A stretch of 64,000 nucleotides of DNA from Spirosoma endbachense (GTDB lineage: Bacteria; Bacteroidota; Bacteroidia; Cytophagales; Spirosomataceae). A program made the translations under genes and the position numbers. The notes under the pieces are model-generated. The model had not been told where the DNA came from. It saw nothing but the letters and a program-made list of their open reading frames with translations, and made no database searches. This document shows positions 55,691 to 63,551 of the stretch, in pieces (positions within the stretch are counted from its first letter, which is position 1; each line of letters begins with the position of its first letter). The stretch lies in assembly GCF_010233585.1 (NCBI RefSeq), contig NZ_CP045997.1, positions 248,001 to 312,000 of the forward strand, in the 5' to 3' direction.

Positions 55691-56284
55691 CTATTCCACT
55701 GGCTCACTGATGATCCAGCGATGAGCCACGTTTAGGGTGTAGTGAAGAAATGCCTTAGCTGTTCGGTCGTAGACTTCGTGGCCAACAAAATGTCCGCTTT
55801 CATCCAGATTCTTATCGGTTTCGTGCGATTCGTATAGTTTTGGTGATACAATCGAATAGCTGTTGGTAAAACTAATTGTCTTATTAACAACTGTAGTCAT
55901 ATCTAATGCGGGTTGGCGGCCACCCCGACCATTGGAGATGCCAACCATCACAAACACTTTATTGTCGAACAGGTGTCTAAACGTAGGAACACCTAGTTGA
56001 TGAACCACATTCGTGGCTTGTGGTGGGGCCGTCCAGTTATATTCAGGCATGGCGAAAAGTACAAGATCTGCCGATTCCCAGACATGAATCAATTCTTCCT
56101 GAAAAGGCGTAAGCGTATCTTTTTTAACCGAGCCCTGGCCTACGTATGGAATGTCGTAATTCTCGAAATTAACTATTGAAACCTCGTGTTGCCCAACTTC
56201 AGCCAGCAGATGCCGGATGTAGTTGACGAAGCGCAGTGAATTACTGTTTTTGCGCGACGAGGTAGAAATCAAGGCAATTTTCAT
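55691..56284 (-). CDS. NADPH-dependent FMN reductase-like flavoprotein
   Basis: A 197-residue flavodoxin-fold FMN protein. The phosphate loop STSSRKNSNSLRFVNY, the FMN-contact AMPEYNWTAPP and the SNGRGGRQPALDM segment are conserved. Likely quinone/azo/metal reductase or redox-stress enzyme using NADPH. The ATG at 56284 is ideal. Its neighbours are a cysteine desulfurase (convergent) and a histidine kinase upstream in the opposite orientation. Confidence 0.9.
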   Translation of the reverse strand: MKIALISTSSRKNSNSLRFVNYIRHLLAEVGQHEVSIVNFENYDIPYVGQGSVKKDTLTPFQEELIHVWESADLVLFAMPEYNWTAPPQATNVVHQLGVPTFRHLFDNKVFVMVGISNGRGGRQPALDMTTVVNKTISFTNSYSIVSPKLYESHETDKNLDESGHFVGHEVYDRTAKAFLHYTLNVAHRWIISEPVE

Positions 56285-56724
56285 TTGTCAGGTTGCTTCT
56301 TATGCCTGAGAAACCACAGTGATAAGGGTTTAGTTTCTTGAGGCCACAGCACTTCTGGTTACAATCTATGTATCTGAATGTAGGTCTATTGGTAAAATCG
56401 TCTTTTGGGCATATAACCATCCCAGTGTTCGCTTAATTACAGGATTTGCCCGGTTACCAAGGAATGTCGTGTTACACTTGACCAGATTGACCCACATAAA
56501 CAGCACGGTGGCTTAAGTCAGTAATAGCTTTCACACAGGGTGCTCAACGTGAAGGAGTTGTAAATTGATTTTGCCGGTAAAAGAGCACTGACGGTTGATG
56601 CCGCTAAACTTCCGGTTGGGAGACTCACCTGATCAATTCATACAAACTTAGCTTGAGTTAAGCGGTGAGCATGATCAATTTTAGGCCATCCTTGATATTG
56701 TCAGTCTATTGACTACCAGCTCCT
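56285..56724. other. 440-bp divergent intergenic gap
   Basis: Between the divergent FMN reductase and histidine kinase. I see no ORF with family-like sequence, no tRNA fold and no clear repeat. A purine-rich GAAGGAGTT near 56551-56559 has no ORF behind it. It may hold both promoters. Confidence 0.4.
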
Positions 56725-58914
56725 ATGCGTTTAATTTTTGGGCTATATCTACTTTTTGGCATCTTAACCCTGCCCGCCCTGCATGCTCAACCAAAGGCCG
56801 ATGTGCTTACGCTGCCTTTAGATGAAATATTGCCCGATGAATACTGGCGATTTAAGGCGGGCAACAACCCAGCCTGGGCCAGTCCTTCTTACAATGATCG
56901 GCAATGGATAAACAGTTCACCATCATCGCTGCTGCTTCAGAATCGACCGCTTTGGCAGACAGGACAAGGATGGTTCCGGTTGCCAGTTCGGATCGACAGG
57001 CCCCTGGTTGGCCTCAAATTGCAGCTCAATATCAGCCAGTTTGGTACGTCCGAATGGTACCTCGATGGTCGGAAGGTGGCAACGCTCAAGCCATCGGCTA
57101 AGGGCTGGGCGGCTTCCCAGCGAACGCTACAAACCCTTTCATTTCAGCTAGCCGATACCAATCAGCACCTGCTGGCGGTCCATTACAGTTTCCAGCCCGA
57201 ACCCGTCTACTATGCGGCTACTGGCCAGGTACCGTTCGAAACAACGGCTTATATAGCCAGTCAGGCAAGCCAGACAATGGTGAACTGGCATCGCCTGATC
57301 ACAGGCTTGACCTTCTGCTTATTGAGCGTATTTGCGCTGTTGAGTGTGCTTCACCTGCTATTCTACAAAGCGAATCCCAGCCAGGTGGTCAATAAATGGC
57401 AAGGATTGGCGATGCTTTGCCTGGGGTTGGGTACGTTACTGGATGCACTGGGTGATTTTCCGGTAACTTTAACGACATATTCCCTGATAAGTCTGGTCTG
57501 CGAACTGACCTGCTATTTAGGGTGTGGCTTTCTCCTGAGGGCAGTCTATCAGTATTTAAATCAACCTGTTGGCTGGCTTTTTCGGGTGTTGATTGGGTGT
57601 CTGGTCATTATCTTCATCTACAGTCTCTGGATTGATAACCCATCCAGCATTCTGATGTCGGTGGTACTATGCACACTACTATTCGACTATGTGCGGGTTA
57701 GTTGGCTGGGTAAAAAGCAGGCAACTGCCGACGCCCGGCTTCCCTGGAAATCCCTCAAGGTAGCCTTCTATGCCTTACTGGGAAGTCCTCTGGTTTTGAT
57801 ACTATTAATCGTGATGGGCCAGAGCGAAAACCTCGACCTGTTTGTGTATGCGACCCTGCTCCTGGTGGCGGTGGCATTCCTGAGTATTCCGCTCGGGTTT
57901 TCACTCTCCCTGGTCAGCGACTACACACAAACCCACCAGGCTCTGCGCCAGAATTTGCAGCAAGTGGAACAGCTTTCACGCCAGACCCTGGCCCAGGAAC
58001 AGGAGAAGCAGTACCTGCTGGCCGAGCAGAACCAAACCCTCGAACGACTGGTGCACCAGCGCACGGCCGCCCTGGAAGAGTCGCTGGGGGAATTGCGAAG
58101 CACGCAGCACCAGTTGATTCAGGCCGAAAAAATGGCCACTCTGGGCAAGCTCACCAAAGGCATTGTCGACCGCATTCTTAACCCGCTCAACTACATCAAC
58201 AACTTTTCCCTCAACGCCCAGGAACTGCTCCAGGAAATGCAGACAGCGAATCAGAAATACCTGGCAACGATTCCCGCCGAAGAACAGGACGATCTGAACG
58301 ATACGGCAACGATGCTGGCCCAGAATTTGACCAAGATTCATGAGCATGGCAACAGCACAGCCCGAATTTTACAGGATATGCGGAAATTACTCAAAGAGCG
58401 CTCGTCAACTCTGGTTGTCACGGACTTAAATCCCTATGTGACGCAGCATATCGACACGGCGTTGCAGAAGGCGAAGGCTAAATATCCTTCCTTGTCGGTT
58501 CAACTCGACCTCCAACTCAGTCCGCAAGCGACTCACGTGCATTTACTGCCGGTTGAGTTTAGTGAAATACTGACCAGTCTGGTCGATAACACCTGTTACA
58601 CGCTGGCCGAAAAGAGTCATCGGGAAAAGGAGTTTGAAGCCCGGCTGGAGGTTAGAACGCAGGTCGTCAATGAGCAGGTTCAGCTACAGGTTCGTGACAA
58701 TGGGCGTGGAATTCCGGCCAGAGAGGCCAGCCAGTTATTTAATCCATTTTTCACAACAAAGCCTACGGCCAAAGGAACAGGTCTGGGTTTGTTCATGAGT
58801 AAAGACGTGGTTGAGTATCTGAATGGTCAGATGCAGATTGAGTCGGTGGAGGATCACTACACTCAGGTAACAATCCTATTGCCGCTCTGTGGAGAAGTGC
58901 TAAGTGCAGCCTGA
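56725..58914 (+). CDS. 7TM-type sensor histidine kinase lacking the phospho-acceptor His
   Basis: A 729-residue membrane sensor. A signal peptide is followed by a ~160-residue extracellular jelly-roll (DISM-like), about seven membrane helices (residues 190-390), a coiled coil (ALRQNLQQVEQLSRQTLAQEQEKQ) and the kinase core. The H-box position reads GIVDRILNPLNYINNFS, where family members have GIAHEIQNPL: Asp482 replaces the phosphorylated His. The ATP domain is complete (EILTSLVDNTC, VRDNGRGIP, KGTGLGLFMSKD). It may bind ATP and act as a co-receptor or scaffold rather than a normal kinase. No response regulator gene is adjacent. Confidence 0.9.
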   Translation: MRLIFGLYLLFGILTLPALHAQPKADVLTLPLDEILPDEYWRFKAGNNPAWASPSYNDRQWINSSPSSLLLQNRPLWQTGQGWFRLPVRIDRPLVGLKLQLNISQFGTSEWYLDGRKVATLKPSAKGWAASQRTLQTLSFQLADTNQHLLAVHYSFQPEPVYYAATGQVPFETTAYIASQASQTMVNWHRLITGLTFCLLSVFALLSVLHLLFYKANPSQVVNKWQGLAMLCLGLGTLLDALGDFPVTLTTYSLISLVCELTCYLGCGFLLRAVYQYLNQPVGWLFRVLIGCLVIIFIYSLWIDNPSSILMSVVLCTLLFDYVRVSWLGKKQATADARLPWKSLKVAFYALLGSPLVLILLIVMGQSENLDLFVYATLLLVAVAFLSIPLGFSLSLVSDYTQTHQALRQNLQQVEQLSRQTLAQEQEKQYLLAEQNQTLERLVHQRTAALEESLGELRSTQHQLIQAEKMATLGKLTKGIVDRILNPLNYINNFSLNAQELLQEMQTANQKYLATIPAEEQDDLNDTATMLAQNLTKIHEHGNSTARILQDMRKLLKERSSTLVVTDLNPYVTQHIDTALQKAKAKYPSLSVQLDLQLSPQATHVHLLPVEFSEILTSLVDNTCYTLAEKSHREKEFEARLEVRTQVVNEQVQLQVRDNGRGIPAREASQLFNPFFTTKPTAKGTGLGLFMSKDVVEYLNGQMQIESVEDHYTQVTILLPLCGEVLSAA

Positions 58915-58962
58915 TAAGTCGGTAATAGCGTAATAGATCAAGTAAGGTTCGTATTCATACCT

Positions 58963-59010
58963 GGCCTTTCGCTTCGAGCCACGGTCCGCCGTGGCTCGAA
59001 GCGAAAGGCC
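58963..59010. terminator. 22-bp perfect inverted repeat with 4-base loop
   Basis: Arms 58963-58984 and 58989-59010 pair perfectly. No T-run follows. It sits between two co-directional genes (kinase and esterase), 49 bases after the kinase stop. It could be a terminator or a REP-like repeat. Confidence 0.7.
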
Positions 59011-59109
59011 TACAACTTGATTTCGACTAGAATTTCCAGTAGCATTCGGCTCCTGTCAGCTTTACATGACGCTACTCAATGGCCACGAATACCATCTTAA
59101 TATCGCCGA

Positions 59110-60015
59110 ATGATCAAAACTATTTATTTATTCGCCATTACTTTTTTATGGGGAACTGCCGGTTTAGCTCAACAGGAAATTCCTTTATATCCCGGCTCTA
59201 TCCCGAATGCCAAAGAAACACCTGATGAAGAAATCAGGCGAGCCGATCATGTGGTTTCTCAGGTGTCCCGTCCTACACTATCTGTATTTCTGCCGCCCAG
59301 CGGGAAAGCCAATGGGGCGGCCGTTATTATTTGTCCCGGTGGTGGTTATGGTGTTTTGGTGATTAAACGCGAAGGTTACGATGTTGCTGAAGCGTTTACG
59401 AAAATGGGCATTACCGCTTTTGTGTTGAAATATCGGTTGCCAAGCGATAAAACGATGCCCGACAAATCCATCGGTCCCTTGCAGGATGCTCAGCAGGCAA
59501 TAAAAACGATTCGGCAACGGGCTACTGAATGGAATATTGACCCGAAAAAGCTGGGTATTATGGGATTTTCGGCGGGGGGGCATCTGGCCGCAACGGCGGG
59601 AACACATTTTTCGAAATCATTGATCGACAATCCTGCGAACATCAGTCTTCGGCCCGATTTTATGATTCTGGTTTATCCAGTTATCAGTCTGTCCGAAAAA
59701 ATGGGACATTCGGGTACAAGAACAAATCTATTGGGAGCCACTCCCAGTCCTGAACAAATCAGCCAGTACTCCAACGAAGCGCACGTAGAAATATCTACTC
59801 CACCAACCTTCCTGACCCATGCGGGCGATGACAAGGTGGTGCCGGTTGCGAATAGTCTGGTTTTTTACGAAGCGTTACAACGGCAGGGTATTCCGGCTGA
59901 CTTGCATCTGTACACCAAAGGAGGACACGGGTACCTGCAAACCCCCGCTTTCGACGAATGGTTTGGGCGTTGCCTGCATTGGCTTCGGCAAATGGAGATA
60001 ACGCCAGGGCCATGA
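59110..60015 (+). CDS. secreted alpha/beta-hydrolase (esterase/lipase family)
   Basis: A 301-residue secreted alpha/beta-hydrolase of the acetyl-esterase (BD-FAE/xylan esterase) type. Signal peptide ends near GLAQ. Oxyanion loop CPGGGYG; nucleophile Ser in GFSAGGH (G-x-S-x-G); Asp in THAGDDKVVP; His in KGGHGY. It probably de-esterifies carbohydrates or xenobiotics outside the cell. ATG at 59110. Confidence 0.93.
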   Translation: MIKTIYLFAITFLWGTAGLAQQEIPLYPGSIPNAKETPDEEIRRADHVVSQVSRPTLSVFLPPSGKANGAAVIICPGGGYGVLVIKREGYDVAEAFTKMGITAFVLKYRLPSDKTMPDKSIGPLQDAQQAIKTIRQRATEWNIDPKKLGIMGFSAGGHLAATAGTHFSKSLIDNPANISLRPDFMILVYPVISLSEKMGHSGTRTNLLGATPSPEQISQYSNEAHVEISTPPTFLTHAGDDKVVPVANSLVFYEALQRQGIPADLHLYTKGGHGYLQTPAFDEWFGRCLHWLRQMEITPGP

Positions 60016-60519
60016 ATGTTGAATTGCTCCAATCCTTTCGCAAGGCTGTACAACAATTACTTTAGAGGCAAAAGCAGGGAGATTGACAATCAACGAAACG
60101 GCCAGGTGTTCTACTGGTTCACCATTACCTACGTTCACATGATCTTTAAACAGATGCTGAATCTGCTGTTGTGTAAGCACAAAAAGGCCGCAGAACAAGT
60201 TTAAAACGTACTTTATGGGGAAACCTCGACCCCGTTGGAGTAAACATGCATTTGTATCCGGTTCGATTAATCAACCAGTTTTGCCATACATTTGCGAACT
60301 GGATGTTCATACGCGTTAGTCTGGGCATGCTATTTCAAGTAAAATCCAAATGGGCAATCGTTACCAGAAGAAGAAAAACTCATTGTACAAGAGCAGGAAC
60401 TGAAGGTTCCTGGCAATCGGTAAAAATGCTTAAGGCATTGACATGAGTAGGAGAACTGGTAAGCAGGTTTTACTATCAACACGCGTAATTACAAGTCTAA
60501 TTCAATAAAGTAAATCATA
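60016..60519. other. 504-bp gap without a supported gene
   Basis: Small frames exist on both strands (for example 60016-60204 and 60246-60446), but none has family-like sequence, and the reading is broken by stops in every frame I followed. It may be decayed DNA. I see no tRNA or repeat in it. Confidence 0.5.
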
Positions 60520-61974
60520 ATGACAAAATCTGCAGATATCGGCTTAATCGGTCTAGCCGTAATGGGTGAAAACCTTGTGCTTAACATGGAAAGCAAAGGG
60601 TTTACCGTAGCTGTTTACAATCGAACAGTTGAGAAGGTGGATAAATTTATTCACGGAAGAGGAGCCGGGAAAAACTTCATTGGCGCCCATTCCATTGAAG
60701 AATTGGTCGCTTCTCTAGAACGTCCCCGTAAGGTGATGCTGTTGGTAAAAGCTGGACAAGCCGTGGATGATTTTATTGAACAGATCATTCCCCATCTGGA
60801 ACCGGGTGACATTATCATTGATGGTGGTAATTCTTACTTCGTAGATACCATTCGCCGAGCCAAGTATGTAGAAAGCAAAGGTTTTCTTTACATTGGAACG
60901 GGTGTATCTGGCGGAGAAATTGGTGCATTACATGGCCCTTCCATGATGCCTGGTGGCAGTGTTGAAGCCTGGCCAGCAGTGAAAAATATTTTTCAGTCGA
61001 TTGCGGCAAAAGTTGACGATGGTACGCCCTGCTGCGATTGGGTAGGGAAAGATGGTGCTGGGCACTTTGTGAAAATGGTGCATAATGGTATCGAGTATGG
61101 CGATATGCAGATTATAGGCGAGGCTTATCAGGTCATGAGAGATCTGTTGGGTATGAGCGCTGATGAGATGCATGAAGTATTCAAAAAGTGGAATACTGAA
61201 GAGCTGGATTCGTACCTGATTGAAATTACCGCCGACATCATGGCCTTCAAAGATGAGGACGGCAAACCGATGGTGGATAAAATTCTGGATACCGCCGGGC
61301 AAAAAGGTACGGGTAAATGGACTGGCACGGCCGCTCTTGATCTGGGTATACCACTAACCCTGATTGGAGAATCGGTCTTCGCTCGTTTTCTATCGGCGCA
61401 AAAAGATATGCGGGTAGAAGCCTCGAAAGTAATTAGCGGACCCAAACCCACATTTAGTGGTGACAAGGCACAACTGCTGAACGATTTGAAAATGGCACTT
61501 TATGGTGCTAAAATCATTTCGTATGCACAAGGGTATAATCTGTTTATGGCTGCTGCCAAAGAGTACGACTGGAAACTGAATTACGGCGATATTGCCCTGA
61601 TGTGGCGGGGTGGTTGCATTATTCGCTCGGCGTTTCTTGGCGATATCAAAAAAGCATTTGATACCAATCCAGAGCTTCCCCATCTGCTGCTTGACGGTTT
61701 CTTCAAACAAAAAGTTGAAGGAGCTCAGGATGGGTGGCGACGTGTATGTGCTGCCGCCTTAATCAATGGTATTCCGGCTCCAGCACTTACATCCGCGCTT
61801 TGTTATCTGGATGGTTTCCGGAGTGAGTGGCTACCTGCAAACCTGCTACAGGCGCAGCGGGATTATTTTGGAGCCCATACGTACGAACGGATCGACAAAC
61901 CACGTGGCCAGTTTTTTCATACGAACTGGACAGGAGAAGGCGGGGATACCGTTTCGACGGCGTACAATAACTAA
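60520..61974 (+). CDS. gnd: 6-phosphogluconate dehydrogenase, decarboxylating
   Basis: A 484-residue NADP+-dependent enzyme of the oxidative pentose phosphate pathway. The nucleotide motif GLIGLAVMGENL (near residue 9), the substrate-binding SGGEIGALHGPSMMPGG, the catalytic region GAGHFVKMVHNGIEYGDMQ and the C-terminal tail (GQFFHTNWTGEGGDTVSTAYNN) are all present. It carries the typical two-domain length. No zwf or pgl gene is adjacent. ATG at 60520. Confidence 0.97.
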   Translation: MTKSADIGLIGLAVMGENLVLNMESKGFTVAVYNRTVEKVDKFIHGRGAGKNFIGAHSIEELVASLERPRKVMLLVKAGQAVDDFIEQIIPHLEPGDIIIDGGNSYFVDTIRRAKYVESKGFLYIGTGVSGGEIGALHGPSMMPGGSVEAWPAVKNIFQSIAAKVDDGTPCCDWVGKDGAGHFVKMVHNGIEYGDMQIIGEAYQVMRDLLGMSADEMHEVFKKWNTEELDSYLIEITADIMAFKDEDGKPMVDKILDTAGQKGTGKWTGTAALDLGIPLTLIGESVFARFLSAQKDMRVEASKVISGPKPTFSGDKAQLLNDLKMALYGAKIISYAQGYNLFMAAAKEYDWKLNYGDIALMWRGGCIIRSAFLGDIKKAFDTNPELPHLLLDGFFKQKVEGAQDGWRRVCAAALINGIPAPALTSALCYLDGFRSEWLPANLLQAQRDYFGAHTYERIDKPRGQFFHTNWTGEGGDTVSTAYNN

Positions 61975-62078
61975 GTGGGCTGGGTTTGTTAACGATATGG
62001 TTTCGGTTACTTAAAACTGACATGGTGAGGTTTAGAGAAACCGCGTCGTTCAAACTGAATGCATATTGAGAAACCGTA

Positions 62079-62104
62079 GGGGTCAGGTTCTTCAACCTGA
62101 CCCC
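62079..62104. repeat. palindromic repeat, copy A1
   Basis: An 11-bp stem (62079-62089 / 62094-62104) around loop CTTC, with arm GGTCAGGTT. The 22-base core 62081-62102 occurs again exactly at 63270-63291. It lies after gnd and could also act as its terminator. Confidence 0.82.
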
Positions 62105-62180
62105 ACATAATTTACAGTTAAAACGACTTACGTTTATCCCAAATTAGCTGGCTGAATCGTTATTTAATTCCTTACTGATT

Positions 62181-63107
62181 ATGTGGACGTTAAAACTTTA
62201 TGTACTTGTTCTTTGCACAATTTCGTGCCAGCCAAATTTTGGCCAGGAAACAAAACAGCGAACAGAATCAGCGAGAAATTATGAACTTTCTTTTCAATTG
62301 ACGGAGTCGAATAATCTTTCTATAGAAGCCATATTGAATGAAATTGACACGGTAAATTTAATGGTTCATACGGCCGCTAATTCTGTTACATTAACCGAAG
62401 AGGCCATCCAGAAATTAAAAAGCTTGACATTTGCCGGAACCGATAGTGTAAAAAGCTGGGGAGGAGGAGGTAATTCGTCGAGATTCAGTAAAGGCAATAC
62501 GCTGCAAATTGGCGAACTAAAATGGCAGGGTGTATCGATATGGGAGAATAAAAATTGAGGCCCGAAGACAGATGGGAAGTTTGGCAAAGATCTTTTTGGA
62601 GACAAGATCATTGAATTTGACTTTGAGAAGAAACTCATTACACTCTATACCAGTCTGCCAGATAAAGCTACTACGTTTGAAAAACTCAACCTAACAAATG
62701 AAAATGGAAATCTATTTCTGGAAGCAGGCTGCGAAATAGGTGGTCAATTATTTAGTAACAAATTCTTACTACACTCGGGTTATTCAGGAACTATTTTATT
62801 GGACGATAAATTTACTGATGAAACTAAAATTGACGAAAAACTAAAAATTATTGCTGAGAAAGAATTGAAGGATTCTTTTGGTAATAGTTTAAAAACTAAA
62901 AAAGCAATTTTGACAGCATTCTCGATCGGTAGTGTGAAATTATCAAACGTGCCAGTAGGATTCTTTAAAGGAGCAATCGGCAGGCAAAAGATGAGTATTA
63001 TCGGCGGATATTTATTAAAGCGATTTACAATACTAATTGATTCACAAGCAGGCACTATTTATCTAAAAAGTAACAATTTGGCTAAATTAGATTATGCCAA
63101 TAGTTAA
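62181..63107 (+). pseudogene. retropepsin-like (aspartyl protease fold) gene interrupted by one TGA
   Basis: The frame runs from ATG 62181 to a stop at 63107 (308 codons), with a TGA at codon 126 (62556-62558). Translation continues in the same frame on both sides (WENKN-stop-GPKTDGKFGKDLFGDKIIEFDFEKK), so a single base change would restore it. The protein begins with a lipoprotein-like signal (VLCTISC). Where retropepsin-type proteases have Asp, the N-terminal site is H63 in MVHTAAN and the second is H198 in LLHSGYSGTILL. Both are His, which argues against protease catalysis. The gene is more A/T-rich than its neighbours. Possible outcomes are a two-part gene, read-through, or a true pseudogene. 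Confidence 0.75.
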
Positions 63108-63269
63108 CTAAAAATAGCTCAGCAATTAGCCTCAGTTAGGAATAAATGTATTTAACTGGTTTGTGATTAACTGCAAAAAATTGCTGAAATGCCAACCCAC
63201 TTTGACACCGGTAAGCGGATAGTACGTAACGTCAGGCTTATTGGCGTGGAATCAGGTCGGTTAGCGTGA

Positions 63270-63291
63270 GGTCAGGTTCTTCAACCTGACC
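63270..63291. repeat. palindromic repeat, copy A2
   Basis: Identical 22-base core to the repeat at 62081-62102 (9-bp stem, loop CTTC). The two copies flank the interrupted retropepsin-like gene, in direct orientation as the core is self-complementary. Confidence 0.85.
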
Positions 63292-63300
63292 CCTGCACGA

Positions 63301-63391
63301 GGTTTCTTAAAACCGAGTATATATTCTGGATGAGTTTTGTAGAATCGCTTTGACTTGTCGCCTTCGCTGTGTCGGTCGGTTTTAAGAAACC
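63301..63391. repeat. 16-bp inverted pair TCGGTTTTAAGAAACC
   Basis: 63376-63391 reads TCGGTTTTAAGAAACC and 63301-63316 is its exact complement in inverse order. The right copy also forms its own 8-bp hairpin (63375-63382 / 63387-63394, loop TAAG). Confidence 0.8.
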
Positions 63392-63454
63392 GACACCACA
63401 ACTCTACATTACCACATTGGCTGCTTAACTAATGTGTCGGGAATGATTTGAATG

Positions 63455-63512
63455 ATTACAAACCTATAAGCCGGGCCGCCGTGCGGTTTCAAAAACCGTA
63501 TAGGTTTGTAAT
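63455..63512. repeat. REP-like palindromic element, copy 2
   Basis: The ends ATTACAAACCTATA / TATAGGTTTGTAAT form a 14-bp perfect inverted repeat around CCGGGCCGCC and GCGGTTTCAAAAACC. In reverse orientation it matches the element at 51039-51102, less an internal GGCGGCCCG duplication. Confidence 0.8.
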
Positions 63513-63551
63513 GGCCGAGTACTAGTTTATTTGTTCGAAATGACACAGAAA

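Larger units (their letters stand above)
63108..63551. other. 444-bp gap filled with palindromic repeats
   Basis: Holds a second copy of the GGTCAGGTT palindrome, a 16-bp inverted pair around TCGGTTTTAAGAAACC, and a 58-bp REP-like palindrome. No ORF is supported. Confidence 0.7.

Noticed and set aside
56285..56724. A possible tRNA or small RNA in the gap
   Set aside because: I could not form a cloverleaf or long stem with matching arms.
60016..60446. Short frames after the esterase gene
   Set aside because: No signal peptide, ribosome site or recognisable motif; frames overlap on both strands and look like chance.
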